DNA of 64,000 bases from CAZHTS01 sp964535315 (GTDB lineage Bacteria > Chloroflexota > Anaerolineae > Anaerolineales > Anaerolineaceae), in the NCBI GenBank assembly GCA_964535315.1, contig CAZHTS010000010.1, positions 1-64,000 of the forward strand, written 5' to 3'. The translations under genes were made by a program, and so were the position numbers. Position 1 is the first letter of the stretch. The number at the start of each line of letters is the position of its first letter. Shown piece by piece: positions 34,268 to 43,669 of this stretch. The notes beneath the pieces were generated by a model. That model had not been told where the DNA came from. It ran no database searches and worked only from the letters and a program-made list of their open reading frames with translations.

Positions 34268-37200
34268 ATGCCGCGTACATACTCAAATCGTCGTTACCTG
34301 GATGCCCTGCAAGAACGTGTGTTGATCTACGACGGCGCCATGGGTACCAGCCTGCAACAGCAAAACCTGACGTCCGCCCACTTTGGCGGCGAGCGCACCG
34401 CCGGCTGCAACGATTATCTGGTGCTGACCTATCCCCAGGCCGTTGAAATCGTCCACCGTTCCTTCTTCGAAGCCGGCGTGGATGTCATCGAAACCTGTAC
34501 CTTCCGCGCCAATCCGCTCACCCTGCAGGAATACGGCCTGCGCCCACAGACCCACGCCATCAACCTGGCCGCCGCCTCGCTGGCGCGCCGCCTGGCAGAC
34601 GAATACAGCCGCCTGGGGCAGCCGCGCTTCGTGGCCGGCTCCATCGGCCCTTCGGGCAAGCTGCCCTCAATGGACGATCCCGAACTGTCTAACGTCAATT
34701 TCGACGACCTGGCCGAGCTCTTTCGCCTCCAGGCCCGCGGCTTGATCGAAGGCGGCGTCGACCTGCTGCTCATCGAAACCTCACAGGACATCCTCGAGGT
34801 CAAAGCCGCCATCGCCGGCGCCCAGGCCGCCTTTGCCGAAACCAACCGCTGGCTGCCCATTCAGGCCCAGGTGACGCTGGATACCACCGGCCGCATGCTG
34901 CTCGGCACCGATATCGCCGCCGCCATGACCATCCTTGAAGGGCTGCCCATCGATGTCATCGGGCTGAACTGCTCCACCGGCCCGGATTACATGCGCGAGC
35001 CTATCCGCTACCTCGGCGAGAACGCTTCTCTGCCCGTCTCCTGCATCCCCAACGCCGGTCTGCCGCTCAACATCGACGGCCAGGCCGTCTATCCGCTGGA
35101 ACCCGGCCCCTTTGCCGAAACGCTGGCCGAATTCGTGGAGAAATACCACATCAACGTGGTCGGCGGCTGCTGCGGCACCACCCCCGCCCACCTGCGCCGC
35201 CTGGTCGAGCGCATCGGCGGGCGCCCGGCCCCGGCCCGTCCACAGTTCAGCATCCCGCGCCTGGCCTCTGCCGTACAGGCCATGCCCATGTTCCAGGAAC
35301 CGCGCCCCTTCCTCATCGGCGAGCGCCTGAACACCCAGGGCAGCAAGAAGTTCAAACAAACTATCCTGGCCGAAGATTTTGATGGCGTTGTTGCCGTGGC
35401 CCGCGAGCAGGTGGAAAACGGCGCCCACGGCCTGGACGTGTGCGTGGCCCTGACCGAACGCACCGACGAAGCCGAACTGATGCGCCGCGTCATCAAAGCC
35501 ATCGCCCCCCTGGTGCGCGTCCCGCTGGTCTTCGACACCACCGAACCGGATGTGATGGAAATGGCGCTCAAAACCGCCCCCGGACGCTGCCTGATCAACT
35601 CGACCAACCTGGAAGGCGGGCGCGCCAAAGCAGAACGCATCCTCGCCCTGGCCAAACGCTACAACGCGGCCGTCATCGCCCTCACCATCGACGAACAGGG
35701 CATGGCCAAGACCGCCGAACGCAAACTGGATATCGCTCGCCGCATTTACACCCTGGCCGTCGACGAGTTTGAACTGCGCCCCTGTGATCTGGTTTTCGAC
35801 GCCCTGACCTTTACCCTGGCAACCGGCGACCCTGAGTTCAGCCAGTCGGCCATCGAAACCCTGGACGGCATTCGCCGTATCAAGCAGGAGCTGCCCGGCG
35901 TGCTCACTTCGTTGGGCGTCAGCAACGTCTCGTTCGGCCTTGCCCCCGCCGCCCGCCCGGTGATCAACAGCGTCATGCTCTATCACGCCGTCCAGGCCGG
36001 TCTGGATATGGCCATCGTCAACCCGGCGCACATCACCCCCTACGCCGAAATCTCGCCCGAAGAACGCCAGCTGGCAGAAGACCTGATCTTCAACCGCCGC
36101 CCCGATGCCCTACAACGCCTGATCGAACATTTCGCCAACAGCGCCGCCGGTGCAAAAACCGAAAGCAAACAGACCGCGCTGCAAAATCTCACCCCCGAAC
36201 AACGCCTGCACTGGCGCATCGTTCACCGCCACAAAGAAAACGTCGAACAGGACATCGATGAACTGCTCGTCCGGAGCGATGACCAGCCCCGTCACCAGGC
36301 CGCCGTAAACATCCTCAACCATGTTTTGTTGCCGGCCATGAAAGAGGTCGGCGATAAATTTGGCAGCGGCGAACTGATCCTGCCCTTCGTCCTTCAATCC
36401 GCCGAGGTAATGAAAAAAGCCGTCGCCTACCTGGAAAACTTCCTGGAACGCAAGGAAGGCGCCAGCAAGGGCACCCTCGTCCTCGCCACCGTCTACGGCG
36501 ACGTGCACGACATTGGCAAGAACCTGGTCAAAACCATCCTCTCCAACAACGGCTATCAGGTCGTCGACCTGGGCAAGCAGGTGCCGGCCGAGACGATCAT
36601 CTCCAAAGCGGTTGAGGTCAAAGCACAGGCCGGCGACAATAATCTGGTCGGCATCGGTCTGAGCGCCCTGTTGGTCAGCACCAGCAAACAAATGCCCCTC
36701 ATCGTCAACGAGCTCCACCGCCGCGGCCTGGAGTTCCCGGTGCTGATCGGCGGCGCCGCCATCAACCGCCGCTTTGGGCGGCGCATCCTGCTCACCGAGC
36801 AAGACGAATTTTATACCCCCGGCGTGTTCTACTGCAAAGACGCCTTCGAGGGCCTGTCTACGATGGACTCGCTGGCCGAGCCGCAAAACCGCCAGGAACT
36901 GCTTCAATCGCTGCGCAAGGAAGCCGAGATGGAACTGGGCCGGGCGGCCAAAGCCGAAAGCGCCGCCCCGCTCATCCCCACCCGCTCCGCGATTCCCCCC
37001 GCCGCCGCCATTCCCCGCCCGCCCACCTGGGGGCCGCGCCTGGTGCGCAGCATGCCGCTCGAGGCTGTCTTTCAATGCCTCTCGAAAAACGAGTTATTCC
37101 GCCTGTCGTGGGGCGCCAGAAACACCCACGGCGAAGCCTGGGAAAAGCTCCAGGCCGAATACGCAGCACGGCTGGATCAGATGCGCCGCCAGGCGCAACA

Positions 37201-37801
37201 GGAAGGCTGGCTCAACCCACAGGGCGTCTATGGTTACTGGCCCTGCCAGGCCGACGGCAACGACCTGATCCTCTACGAGCCCGGCTCACTTGAAGCCGGA
37301 ACGCCCGCCGAACTGACCCGTTTTACCTTCCCGCGTCAGAGCAGCGGCGAATATCTGTGCCTGGCCGACTACTTTGCCGGCGTCGATACGGGCAAAATGG
37401 ATGTGGTCGCCTTCCAGATCGTCACCGTTGGGCAGGCCGCCAGCGAACGCTTCGACCGCTTACAGGCCGAAAACAACTACAGCGAGGCCTACTTCACCCA
37501 TGGCCTGGCCGTTCAGATGGCCGAAGCCGCCGCCGAATACCTCCACCGCCACATTCGCCGCGAACTGGGGCTCGCCCCGGAACAGGGCAAACGTTATTCG
37601 TGGGGCTATCCCGCCATTCCCGAACTGGCCGATCACGCCCGCGTCTTCCAACTGCTGCCGGTCGAAAGCGAACTGGGCATGCGCCTGACCAGCGCCTACC
37701 AGCTCGTCCCCGAACAGTCTACCGCCGCCATCATTCTGCACCACCCGCAGGCCAGATACTACAACATCGGCGAAAGCCGCGTCGAACAATTGATGAAATA
37801 A
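34268..37801 (+). CDS. metH: Cobalamin-dependent methionine synthase
   Basis: The protein has 1,177 residues; ATG 34268 is preceded by TTTTGGAGGA right after the terminator. The homocysteine domain (about 10-320) has zinc Cys in LNCSTG and GGCCGTTPAH. The pterin-binding domain (about 345-620) includes LIGERLNTQGSKKF and FDTTEPDVMEMAL. The cap and B12 domain (about 650-860) has the His ligand in DVHDIGKN, then GIGLSALLVST and GGAAINRRF. The activation domain (about 930 to end) carries the AdoMet-site RYSWGYP. The Cys common after GYPA is Ile here. It transfers methyl from methyltetrahydrofolate to homocysteine and is reactivated with SAM. All four modules are present, so it should be functional. 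Confidence 0.95.
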   Translation: MPRTYSNRRYLDALQERVLIYDGAMGTSLQQQNLTSAHFGGERTAGCNDYLVLTYPQAVEIVHRSFFEAGVDVIETCTFRANPLTLQEYGLRPQTHAINLAAASLARRLADEYSRLGQPRFVAGSIGPSGKLPSMDDPELSNVNFDDLAELFRLQARGLIEGGVDLLLIETSQDILEVKAAIAGAQAAFAETNRWLPIQAQVTLDTTGRMLLGTDIAAAMTILEGLPIDVIGLNCSTGPDYMREPIRYLGENASLPVSCIPNAGLPLNIDGQAVYPLEPGPFAETLAEFVEKYHINVVGGCCGTTPAHLRRLVERIGGRPAPARPQFSIPRLASAVQAMPMFQEPRPFLIGERLNTQGSKKFKQTILAEDFDGVVAVAREQVENGAHGLDVCVALTERTDEAELMRRVIKAIAPLVRVPLVFDTTEPDVMEMALKTAPGRCLINSTNLEGGRAKAERILALAKRYNAAVIALTIDEQGMAKTAERKLDIARRIYTLAVDEFELRPCDLVFDALTFTLATGDPEFSQSAIETLDGIRRIKQELPGVLTSLGVSNVSFGLAPAARPVINSVMLYHAVQAGLDMAIVNPAHITPYAEISPEERQLAEDLIFNRRPDALQRLIEHFANSAAGAKTESKQTALQNLTPEQRLHWRIVHRHKENVEQDIDELLVRSDDQPRHQAAVNILNHVLLPAMKEVGDKFGSGELILPFVLQSAEVMKKAVAYLENFLERKEGASKGTLVLATVYGDVHDIGKNLVKTILSNNGYQVVDLGKQVPAETIISKAVEVKAQAGDNNLVGIGLSALLVSTSKQMPLIVNELHRRGLEFPVLIGGAAINRRFGRRILLTEQDEFYTPGVFYCKDAFEGLSTMDSLAEPQNRQELLQSLRKEAEMELGRAAKAESAAPLIPTRSAIPPAAAIPRPPTWGPRLVRSMPLEAVFQCLSKNELFRLSWGARNTHGEAWEKLQAEYAARLDQMRRQAQQEGWLNPQGVYGYWPCQADGNDLILYEPGSLEAGTPAELTRFTFPRQSSGEYLCLADYFAGVDTGKMDVVAFQIVTVGQAASERFDRLQAENNYSEAYFTHGLAVQMAEAAAEYLHRHIRRELGLAPEQGKRYSWGYPAIPELADHARVFQLLPVESELGMRLTSAYQLVPEQSTAAIILHHPQARYYNIGESRVEQLMK

Positions 37802-37813
37802 GCGGATAACACC

Positions 37814-39688
37814 ATGAACGCTACTGACCCCAACAACTGGTTTACCAGTCTGCTAAACAACAGCCCCAAGCCGATTCTTTCGGACGGCGCCATGGGCACC
37901 ATCCTGCACAAACGCGGCATCGGTTTCGACCAGTGTTTCGACACACTCAATCTGACCAACCCGGCGCTGGTAGCCGAAATCCACCGCGAGTACATCGAGG
38001 CCGGGTCGCAAATCATCCAGACCAACACCTTCGGCGCCAATCGCTACAAACTGGCCCGCCACGGTCTGGACGATCAGGTGACCGAGATCAACGCCGCCGG
38101 AGTCGAACTGGCCCGCCGCATTGTCCTGGCGTCGTTTAAGCCAATCCTGATTGCCGGCGATGTGGGGCCGCTGGGGGTGCGCCTGGCGCCTTTTGGCCGC
38201 GTGCAGCTTGAACAGGCCCGCAACGCCTTCAGCGAACAAATCGCCGCTCTGGCCGATGCCGGCGTCGATCTGTTGATCATCGAGACCATGACCGACCTGT
38301 ACGAGGTCAATGAGGCCATTCTTGCCGCCCGCCAGGTGGCCCCTACGCTGCCGATTATCGCCTCGATGACCTTTACCCGCGACGACCGCACCCTGCTGGG
38401 CGACTCGCCCGCCAAGGTGGCGCGCCAGATCCAGGACGCCGGAGCGGATGTCATCGGCGTCAACTGCTCGGGCGGCCCCGAGCAAATCCTGCGCATCCTC
38501 AAACAAATGCGCCAGGCGGTGCCCGAAGGGCATTTTTCCGCCATGCCCAACGCCGGGTGGCCCGAACAGATGGGCGGGCGCATCATGTATCCGGCCTCGC
38601 CTGAATACTTCAGCGACTACGCCCTGGCCTTCTGGCAGGCCGGCGCCAACATCCTGGGCGGGTGCTGCGGCACCACGCCTCAACACATCGCCATCATGAA
38701 CAAGGCCCTCCAGGAAGCCAGCGCCGAACCGGGACGGCAGTCCAACGGCTTTAATGTGGTCGAGGTCGAAGAGGCGCAGCAGCCCGAAGAGCAGCTCACC
38801 CAGTTCGGCCAACGTCTGGCCGAAGGGCGCTTTTGCGTGGCGGTCGAAATGGACCCGCCACGCGGCCTGGCCACCCACAAGCTGCTGGCCGGCGCCAGCC
38901 TGCTGGCCGAGGCCGGCGCCGACGTCATCAACGTCGCCGACAGCCCCATGGCGCGCATGCGCATGAGCCCCTGGGCCGTGTGCAACCTGATCCAGCGTAA
39001 GATCGGCATCGAAACCGTGCTGCACTTCCCCACCCGCGGGCGCAACCTGCTGCGCGTTCAGGGCGATCTGCTCGCCGCCCACGCCCTGGGGGTGCGCAAC
39101 GTCTTTGTCGTCATGGGCGACCCCACCGCCATCGGCGATTATCCCGACGCCATGGACAACTATGACCTGGTGCCCTCCGGCCTGATCAAGCTTATCAAAC
39201 AGGGCTTCAACGCCGGCGTCGACCACGCCGGCAGCGATATCGGCCAGCCCACTTCCTTTTTCGTCGGCTGTGCGCTCAACCTCAACCCCGCCAACCCGGA
39301 AGAGGAGATCAAGAACCTGCGCCGCAAACTGCGCGCCGGTGTGGATTTTGTCCTCACCCAGCCGGTCTTCCAGCCCGAAGCCGCTCAGGCCTTCTTGAAA
39401 CATTACGAGGACGAACACGGCAAACTGCCTATCCCGCTTCTGGCAGGTATGCTGCCGCTGGCCAGCGCCCGCCACGCCAACTTCCTGCATCACGAGGTGC
39501 CGGGCATCTCCATCCCCGAGCCGCTGCGGGTGCGCATGCAAAACGCCGGCGAGGATGCCTCACGCGTGGGGGTGCAAATCGTGATAGAATTGGTCGCGCA
39601 AATGCGTTCGTTCATCCAGGGCATTTACATCATGCCGGCTTTTGGCCGCTACGATTATGCCGCTGAAATCATCGAGGCCGTGCGGTAA
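37814..39688 (+). CDS. Bifunctional homocysteine S-methyltransferase/methylenetetrahydrofolate reductase
   Basis: The protein has 624 residues and starts 12 bp after metH, in the same riboswitch-controlled transcript. The N-terminal half is a zinc homocysteine methyltransferase: ILSDGAMGTIL, VNCSGGPEQ and GGCCGTTPQH supply the three zinc Cys. The C-terminal half (about 335-620) is a MetF-type TIM barrel: FCVAVEMDPPRG, INVADSPMARMRMSPWA, FVVMGDPTAIGDY, and FVLTQPVFQPEA. It resembles the YitJ-type fusion. The reductase supplies methyl-THF to MetH. The extra homocysteine domain may use another methyl donor or act in methyl transfer within the fusion. Confidence 0.93.
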   Translation: MNATDPNNWFTSLLNNSPKPILSDGAMGTILHKRGIGFDQCFDTLNLTNPALVAEIHREYIEAGSQIIQTNTFGANRYKLARHGLDDQVTEINAAGVELARRIVLASFKPILIAGDVGPLGVRLAPFGRVQLEQARNAFSEQIAALADAGVDLLIIETMTDLYEVNEAILAARQVAPTLPIIASMTFTRDDRTLLGDSPAKVARQIQDAGADVIGVNCSGGPEQILRILKQMRQAVPEGHFSAMPNAGWPEQMGGRIMYPASPEYFSDYALAFWQAGANILGGCCGTTPQHIAIMNKALQEASAEPGRQSNGFNVVEVEEAQQPEEQLTQFGQRLAEGRFCVAVEMDPPRGLATHKLLAGASLLAEAGADVINVADSPMARMRMSPWAVCNLIQRKIGIETVLHFPTRGRNLLRVQGDLLAAHALGVRNVFVVMGDPTAIGDYPDAMDNYDLVPSGLIKLIKQGFNAGVDHAGSDIGQPTSFFVGCALNLNPANPEEEIKNLRRKLRAGVDFVLTQPVFQPEAAQAFLKHYEDEHGKLPIPLLAGMLPLASARHANFLHHEVPGISIPEPLRVRMQNAGEDASRVGVQIVIELVAQMRSFIQGIYIMPAFGRYDYAAEIIEAVR

Positions 39689-39713
39689 GCGTTGCATCTC
39701 GAAATGGATCCTG

Positions 39714-39741
39714 CGCCCCGCCTGTTGCAAATGGCGGGGCG
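39714..39741 (+). other. Hairpin after the methionine genes
   Basis: CGCCCCGCC and GGCGGGGCG form a perfect 9-bp stem with a 10-nt loop. No U-run follows, so an intrinsic terminator is unlikely. It could protect the transcript end or act with Rho. Confidence 0.4.
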
Positions 39742-39816
39742 TATCTATGAACAGGACAAATTTTTGCGCTTCAGGAAAATCGCCGATCACCTGGCAAGAA
39801 AAAAGGTATCCCACTC

Positions 39817-40281
39817 ATGACCCTACCCTCTCCTTCCAGCTGGCGCCCGCGGTTGTCTCACGCCCTGGCATTCCTGGCTGGCCTGTCGGTCGTCATACTC
39901 TCGCTCTACACCAGCTTCCACTCCTATCAAGAAATCGCCGCACTCTACGACCCCGCTCAGGCCGGCAACGATCCGGTCTCTGCCTGGGACCGGCGCATTC
40001 GCAAAATATTGCCCGACCTGCCGGCCGAAGGCACCATCGGATATCTATCCGATTGGAACATCCCCGACGCCAAATACTCCTTTGGCGATCAGTACGGTGA
40101 ATGGATCCTGACCCGCTACGCCCTGGCGCCACATTTTGTCAAGCGCAGCGGCGAATACGACTTCATCGTCGGTAATTTCTCGGAACCCAAAAGCGAAGAG
40201 TGGTTCCAACAGACCTTTGCTGTGAGCATCCTCAAAGACTACGATGGCGGTTTGTATCTATTGAAAGGTCCGGCTCGATGA
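39817..40281 (+). CDS. Small single-TM protein of a GT-C cassette (copy 1)
   Basis: The protein has 154 residues. One N-terminal membrane helix (ALAFLAGLSVVILSLYTSF) is followed by an outside-facing domain with ILPDLPAEGTIGYLSDWNIP and RYALAPHFVKRSGEYDFIVG. It has the same plan as the protein at 43670-44113 (LPEQLTYMGYFAES, SQYILAPVVVERG, RWILVNLS). Each copy is directly followed by a large GT-C-like gene. Its stop overlaps the next start as ATGA, so the two are probably made together. The function is unknown; a partner or regulator of the transferase is a reasonable guess. Confidence 0.75.
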   Translation: MTLPSPSSWRPRLSHALAFLAGLSVVILSLYTSFHSYQEIAALYDPAQAGNDPVSAWDRRIRKILPDLPAEGTIGYLSDWNIPDAKYSFGDQYGEWILTRYALAPHFVKRSGEYDFIVGNFSEPKSEEWFQQTFAVSILKDYDGGLYLLKGPAR

Positions 40282-41693
40282 GCAGCCTGCGTATCCTGTT
40301 GGCATTCCTGCCCCCCGTCCTGCTCGGTTTCCTCGTGTCCAACCTGCTGCTGAGAACCTCGCTGCGCGCACAAATTTTGCTAAAGCTCTCCCTGGGGGCC
40401 ATCATAGGAAACGCGCTGATCTCCAGCCTGTATTTCTTTTGGTGCTTTCTTTTTGGGCCGCTTAACCCTGCTTTTTTCGGCGTCGAAATCCTGCTGTGCG
40501 CGCTGAGCGCTCTGTGGCTATGGCGGCGCCGGCATTCATTTGTCGATCCGCCTGGAAGGCTGCGCCTTGCACTTCACTGGAGCGCCTGGGGGTTGCTGGC
40601 AGTCCTGGCAGGCGTATTGGTCATTGCTGCAATCAATTTCTACCGTCTCTCACAGATCAGCCCGCACGGCTTGTTTGATTCATGGACGTTCTGGAATATG
40701 CGGGCGCGCTTCATTTACCGCGGCGGCGAACGATGGTACAACGTTTTCTCTCCCATCATCGCCCATGCCGATTACCCCATGCTCATCCCCGCCCTCGTCA
40801 GCCGCGGTTGGGTGCTGGCCGGCGCCGAAACCCAGCGCGTCCCCATGTTACTGGCGGCCATCTACACATTCGCCGGGGTGGGCCTGCTCGCCGGCGCACT
40901 GACCGCCACGCGCACCCCCGCCCAGGCGTTCCTGGCTGCCACCCTCCTGCTCGCCACCCCCTGGCTGGTCGAATTGGGTTCCTCGCAATATTCCGACGTT
41001 CCCCTGGCCGGTTTGATCCTGGCTACCGCCGTAGCGCTGCAACGCTATAGTAGCGGCGCACGTCCCGCCCCAGCGCTGCTGGCGCTGGCCGGTCTGAGCG
41101 CCGGCTACGCCGCCTGGACAAAAAACGAAGGCCAGCTCTTTCTGCTGGTCGCCTGTGTCGTCGTCGCAGTGCTGCTGTTTGTCCGCCGCCGCCAACGGCG
41201 GTGGCTCCAGGATGGCTGCGGGTATCTGGCCGGCCTTGCGCTCCCCCTGCTGACCCTGGCCGTCTTTAAGCTAAACGCGCACGAAGTAAACGACGTGGTC
41301 AACGCCAGTAACCTGGGCACGCTCTTGGGTAAAATTGTCGACCCCGAGCGCTACCTCACCATCGCCAAAGCCGTGTGGGAATATGCCGGCATGCTGGGCG
41401 GTTGGAACGTACCCGTTTTGTTGATACTGGCGCTCTACCTGCTGCTGATGCGCTTCAGCCGCCAACGCCAACAGCCCACTGCAATTATCGTTCTTGGCAC
41501 TATGCTTGGATTGCAATTTTTGGGCTATCTGGTAATTTACCTGATTACGCCAATGGAGTTAAAATTACATATCAACCAGTCGTTTGCCCGGCTGATGATC
41601 CATCTCTATCCGACCTTTCTCTTTTTATTCTTCATCCTTGTGCGTGCACCCGAAGAACTATTTACCAGGGATCCAAATGCTACTGACCATTGA
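40278..41693 (+). CDS. GT-C-like multi-TM glycosyltransferase (copy 1)
   Basis: The protein has 471 residues with about 10-12 hydrophobic segments. Between early helices lies GLFDSWTFWNMRARFIYRGG, an acidic/aromatic first loop as in ArnT/PMT-like GT-C enzymes. IAHADYPMLIPALVSRGWVL and LGSSQYSDVPLAGLILATA follow. The same landmarks occur in the protein at 44116-45540. GT-C enzymes use polyprenyl-phosphate sugars and act at the outer membrane face. The donor and acceptor are unknown. Its end overlaps coaX by 17 bp, an unusual partner for a housekeeping gene. Confidence 0.75.
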   Translation: MSSLRILLAFLPPVLLGFLVSNLLLRTSLRAQILLKLSLGAIIGNALISSLYFFWCFLFGPLNPAFFGVEILLCALSALWLWRRRHSFVDPPGRLRLALHWSAWGLLAVLAGVLVIAAINFYRLSQISPHGLFDSWTFWNMRARFIYRGGERWYNVFSPIIAHADYPMLIPALVSRGWVLAGAETQRVPMLLAAIYTFAGVGLLAGALTATRTPAQAFLAATLLLATPWLVELGSSQYSDVPLAGLILATAVALQRYSSGARPAPALLALAGLSAGYAAWTKNEGQLFLLVACVVVAVLLFVRRRQRRWLQDGCGYLAGLALPLLTLAVFKLNAHEVNDVVNASNLGTLLGKIVDPERYLTIAKAVWEYAGMLGGWNVPVLLILALYLLLMRFSRQRQQPTAIIVLGTMLGLQFLGYLVIYLITPMELKLHINQSFARLMIHLYPTFLFLFFILVRAPEELFTRDPNATDH

Positions 41694-42450
41694 TATCGGC
41701 AACACCAACGTTACCATCGGCCTGTATGAGGGCCAGAAACTGGGGGCGCGCTGGCGTCTGGCAACCGACCGCGAACGCATGCCGGATGAGTACGGCCTGC
41801 AAATGCTCGGTCTGCTCCAACACGGCGGCTGTTCGCCTGCCCAGTTGGATGGCATCTGTCTGGCGTCCGTCGTCCCCCCCATCACCGGGCGGGTGGTTCA
41901 GGCCTGCCGCCAGTACCTGCACGAAGAGGTATTGGTGGTAGATCACACCGTAAAAACAGGCGTCGCCATTCGCTACGAAGACCCGCGCGCCGTAGGCGCC
42001 GACCGTATCGTCGACGCCGTGGCCGTCCAGGCCCTGTACGGCGGACCGGCCTGCGTGGTTGACTTTGGCACCGCCACCACCTTCGATGCCATTAGCGCCA
42101 ACGGCGACTACCTGGGTGGAGCAATCACCCCCGGTATCAACGTCGCCGTCGAGGCGCTGGTCACCCGCACCGCCAAGCTGCCTCGTGTCGAACTCGTCCG
42201 CCCGCCGTCTGTCATCGGGGGCAACACCGTGCACGCCATGCAGGCCGGCCTGGTGTTTGGCTACGTCAGCCTGGTAGAAGGCATGGTCGCCCGTTTCCGC
42301 GCCGAGTTGGGCCCCGACATGAAAGTGATCGCCACCGGCGGGCTGGCCGAAGTCGTCGCCAGTGAAACCAACGTACTGCAAATCATCGCCCCCTGGTTAA
42401 CACTGGACGGATTACGCATCATCTGGGAAATGAACCATGAATCCAATTAA
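41677..42450 (+). CDS. coaX: Type III pantothenate kinase
   Basis: The protein has 257 residues from ATG 41677, inside the end of the GT-C gene. MLLTIDIGNTNVTIGLYEG is the phosphate-binding start of the ASKHA fold. GADRIVDAVAVQAL and CVVDFGTATTFDAI are the type III PanK hallmarks with catalytic and metal Asp residues. It carries out the first step of CoA synthesis, phosphorylation of pantothenate by ATP; this class is not inhibited by CoA. The next gene, coaBC, provides the following two steps, and the two overlap by 14 bp. Confidence 0.93.
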   Translation: MLLTIDIGNTNVTIGLYEGQKLGARWRLATDRERMPDEYGLQMLGLLQHGGCSPAQLDGICLASVVPPITGRVVQACRQYLHEEVLVVDHTVKTGVAIRYEDPRAVGADRIVDAVAVQALYGGPACVVDFGTATTFDAISANGDYLGGAITPGINVAVEALVTRTAKLPRVELVRPPSVIGGNTVHAMQAGLVFGYVSLVEGMVARFRAELGPDMKVIATGGLAEVVASETNVLQIIAPWLTLDGLRIIWEMNHESN

Positions 42451-43645
42451 AGACAAACGAATCCTGTTAGGAGTAACCGGCTCGATTGCCGCTTACAAGG
42501 GCGTAGACCTGGCCTCCAAACTGCATCAGGCCGGGGCAATTGTGGATGTGGTGCTGACCGATGGCGCCCAACACTTCGTCACCCCGCTCACCTTCCAGTC
42601 CGTCACCGGACGCAAGGCCTACGTAGACGCCGACCTGTGGGGCGGTGAAGGTCACGTTACCCACATTGGCCTGGGGCACGCTGCCAACCTGGTGTTGATC
42701 GCCCCGGCTTCGGCCAACACCATGGCCAAACTGGCGCATGGCATCGGCGATAACCTGCTCAGCGTGGCCACCCTGGCCGCCACCTGTCCGCTGGTGTTGG
42801 CCCCGGCCATGGATGCGGGCATGTACAGCCACCCGGCCACGCAACACAACGTGGAAATCTTGCGCCAGCGCGGCGCCATCTTCATCGGTCCGGCCGCCGG
42901 GCACCTGGCCTCTGGCCTGGTCGGTCTGGGGCGCTTCGTCGAACCGGCCGAGATCGTCGCGCAGTTGCGCTGGATTCTGGGTCGCGCTGGTGCGCTTGCC
43001 GGGCGCAAGGTGGTCGTCACTGCCGGCGGCACCCAGGAACCCATCGATCCCGTGCGCGTCATCACCAACCGCTCTTCGGGCCGCCAGGGCTACGCCATCG
43101 CTCAGGCCGCCCTGGACGCCGGCGCCAACGTGGTGTTGATTTCAACCCCCACCCATCTGGATGTCCCCGCCGGAGTCCGGCTGGTTTCCGCTACCACCGC
43201 CGCCGAGATGATGGAAGCGGTATTGATCGAGGCCCGCGATGCCGACGCCCTGATCATGGCCGCCGCCGTGGCCGATTTTCGCCCGGAACGGCTCTCGCCG
43301 CAAAAAATCAAAAAAGATACCGGCGTCAGCGAAATTCGCCTCGAACCGACCCCCGATATCCTCGCCCGCGTCGCCCAGTTCCGCGCCAGCAGTGGTATGC
43401 CCAAACGCGTCATCGGCTTTGCCGCAGAGAGCCAGGACCTGCTCGAAAACGCTCAGGCCAAATTGACCAACAAGCGCCTGGATTTGATTGTGGCCAACAA
43501 CATCGCCGCCGGTGATGCCGGCTTTGAGGTCGACACCAACCGGGTCACGCTGCTGTACGCCGACGGTCAGCAACGCGAGCTGCCGTTGCAGAAGAAGAGC
43601 GAGGTGGCTGAAACATTGATCGAGCAACTCTGTCTGTGGTTATAA
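42437..43645 (+). CDS. coaBC: Bifunctional phosphopantothenoylcysteine decarboxylase/synthetase
   Basis: The protein has 402 residues. The CoaC flavoprotein half begins RILLGVTGSIAAYKGVDL and has HIGLGHAANLVLIAPASANT. Two usually conserved catalytic positions differ. The PAMN motif reads PAMDAGMY, and the active-site Cys segment (usually LACG) reads GHLASGLVGLGR. The CoaB half (about 190 on) has VVVTAGGTQEPIDPVRVITN, SSGRQGYAIA, AAVADFRPE and the KIKK element. Both halves are otherwise complete. It makes 4'-phosphopantetheine from phosphopantothenate and cysteine with CTP. The altered residues may be a clade feature. Confidence 0.92.
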   Translation: MNPIKDKRILLGVTGSIAAYKGVDLASKLHQAGAIVDVVLTDGAQHFVTPLTFQSVTGRKAYVDADLWGGEGHVTHIGLGHAANLVLIAPASANTMAKLAHGIGDNLLSVATLAATCPLVLAPAMDAGMYSHPATQHNVEILRQRGAIFIGPAAGHLASGLVGLGRFVEPAEIVAQLRWILGRAGALAGRKVVVTAGGTQEPIDPVRVITNRSSGRQGYAIAQAALDAGANVVLISTPTHLDVPAGVRLVSATTAAEMMEAVLIEARDADALIMAAAVADFRPERLSPQKIKKDTGVSEIRLEPTPDILARVAQFRASSGMPKRVIGFAAESQDLLENAQAKLTNKRLDLIVANNIAAGDAGFEVDTNRVTLLYADGQQRELPLQKKSEVAETLIEQLCLWL

Positions 43646-43669
43646 GCCGCTGACAGGCAGGCAAGAATC

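Noticed and set aside
37853..39541. 562-codon frame antisense to the homocysteine methyltransferase/reductase gene
   Set aside because: The sense gene has complete domain motifs. The antisense frame is a shadow of GC-rich codon use, with no ribosome site and no domain.
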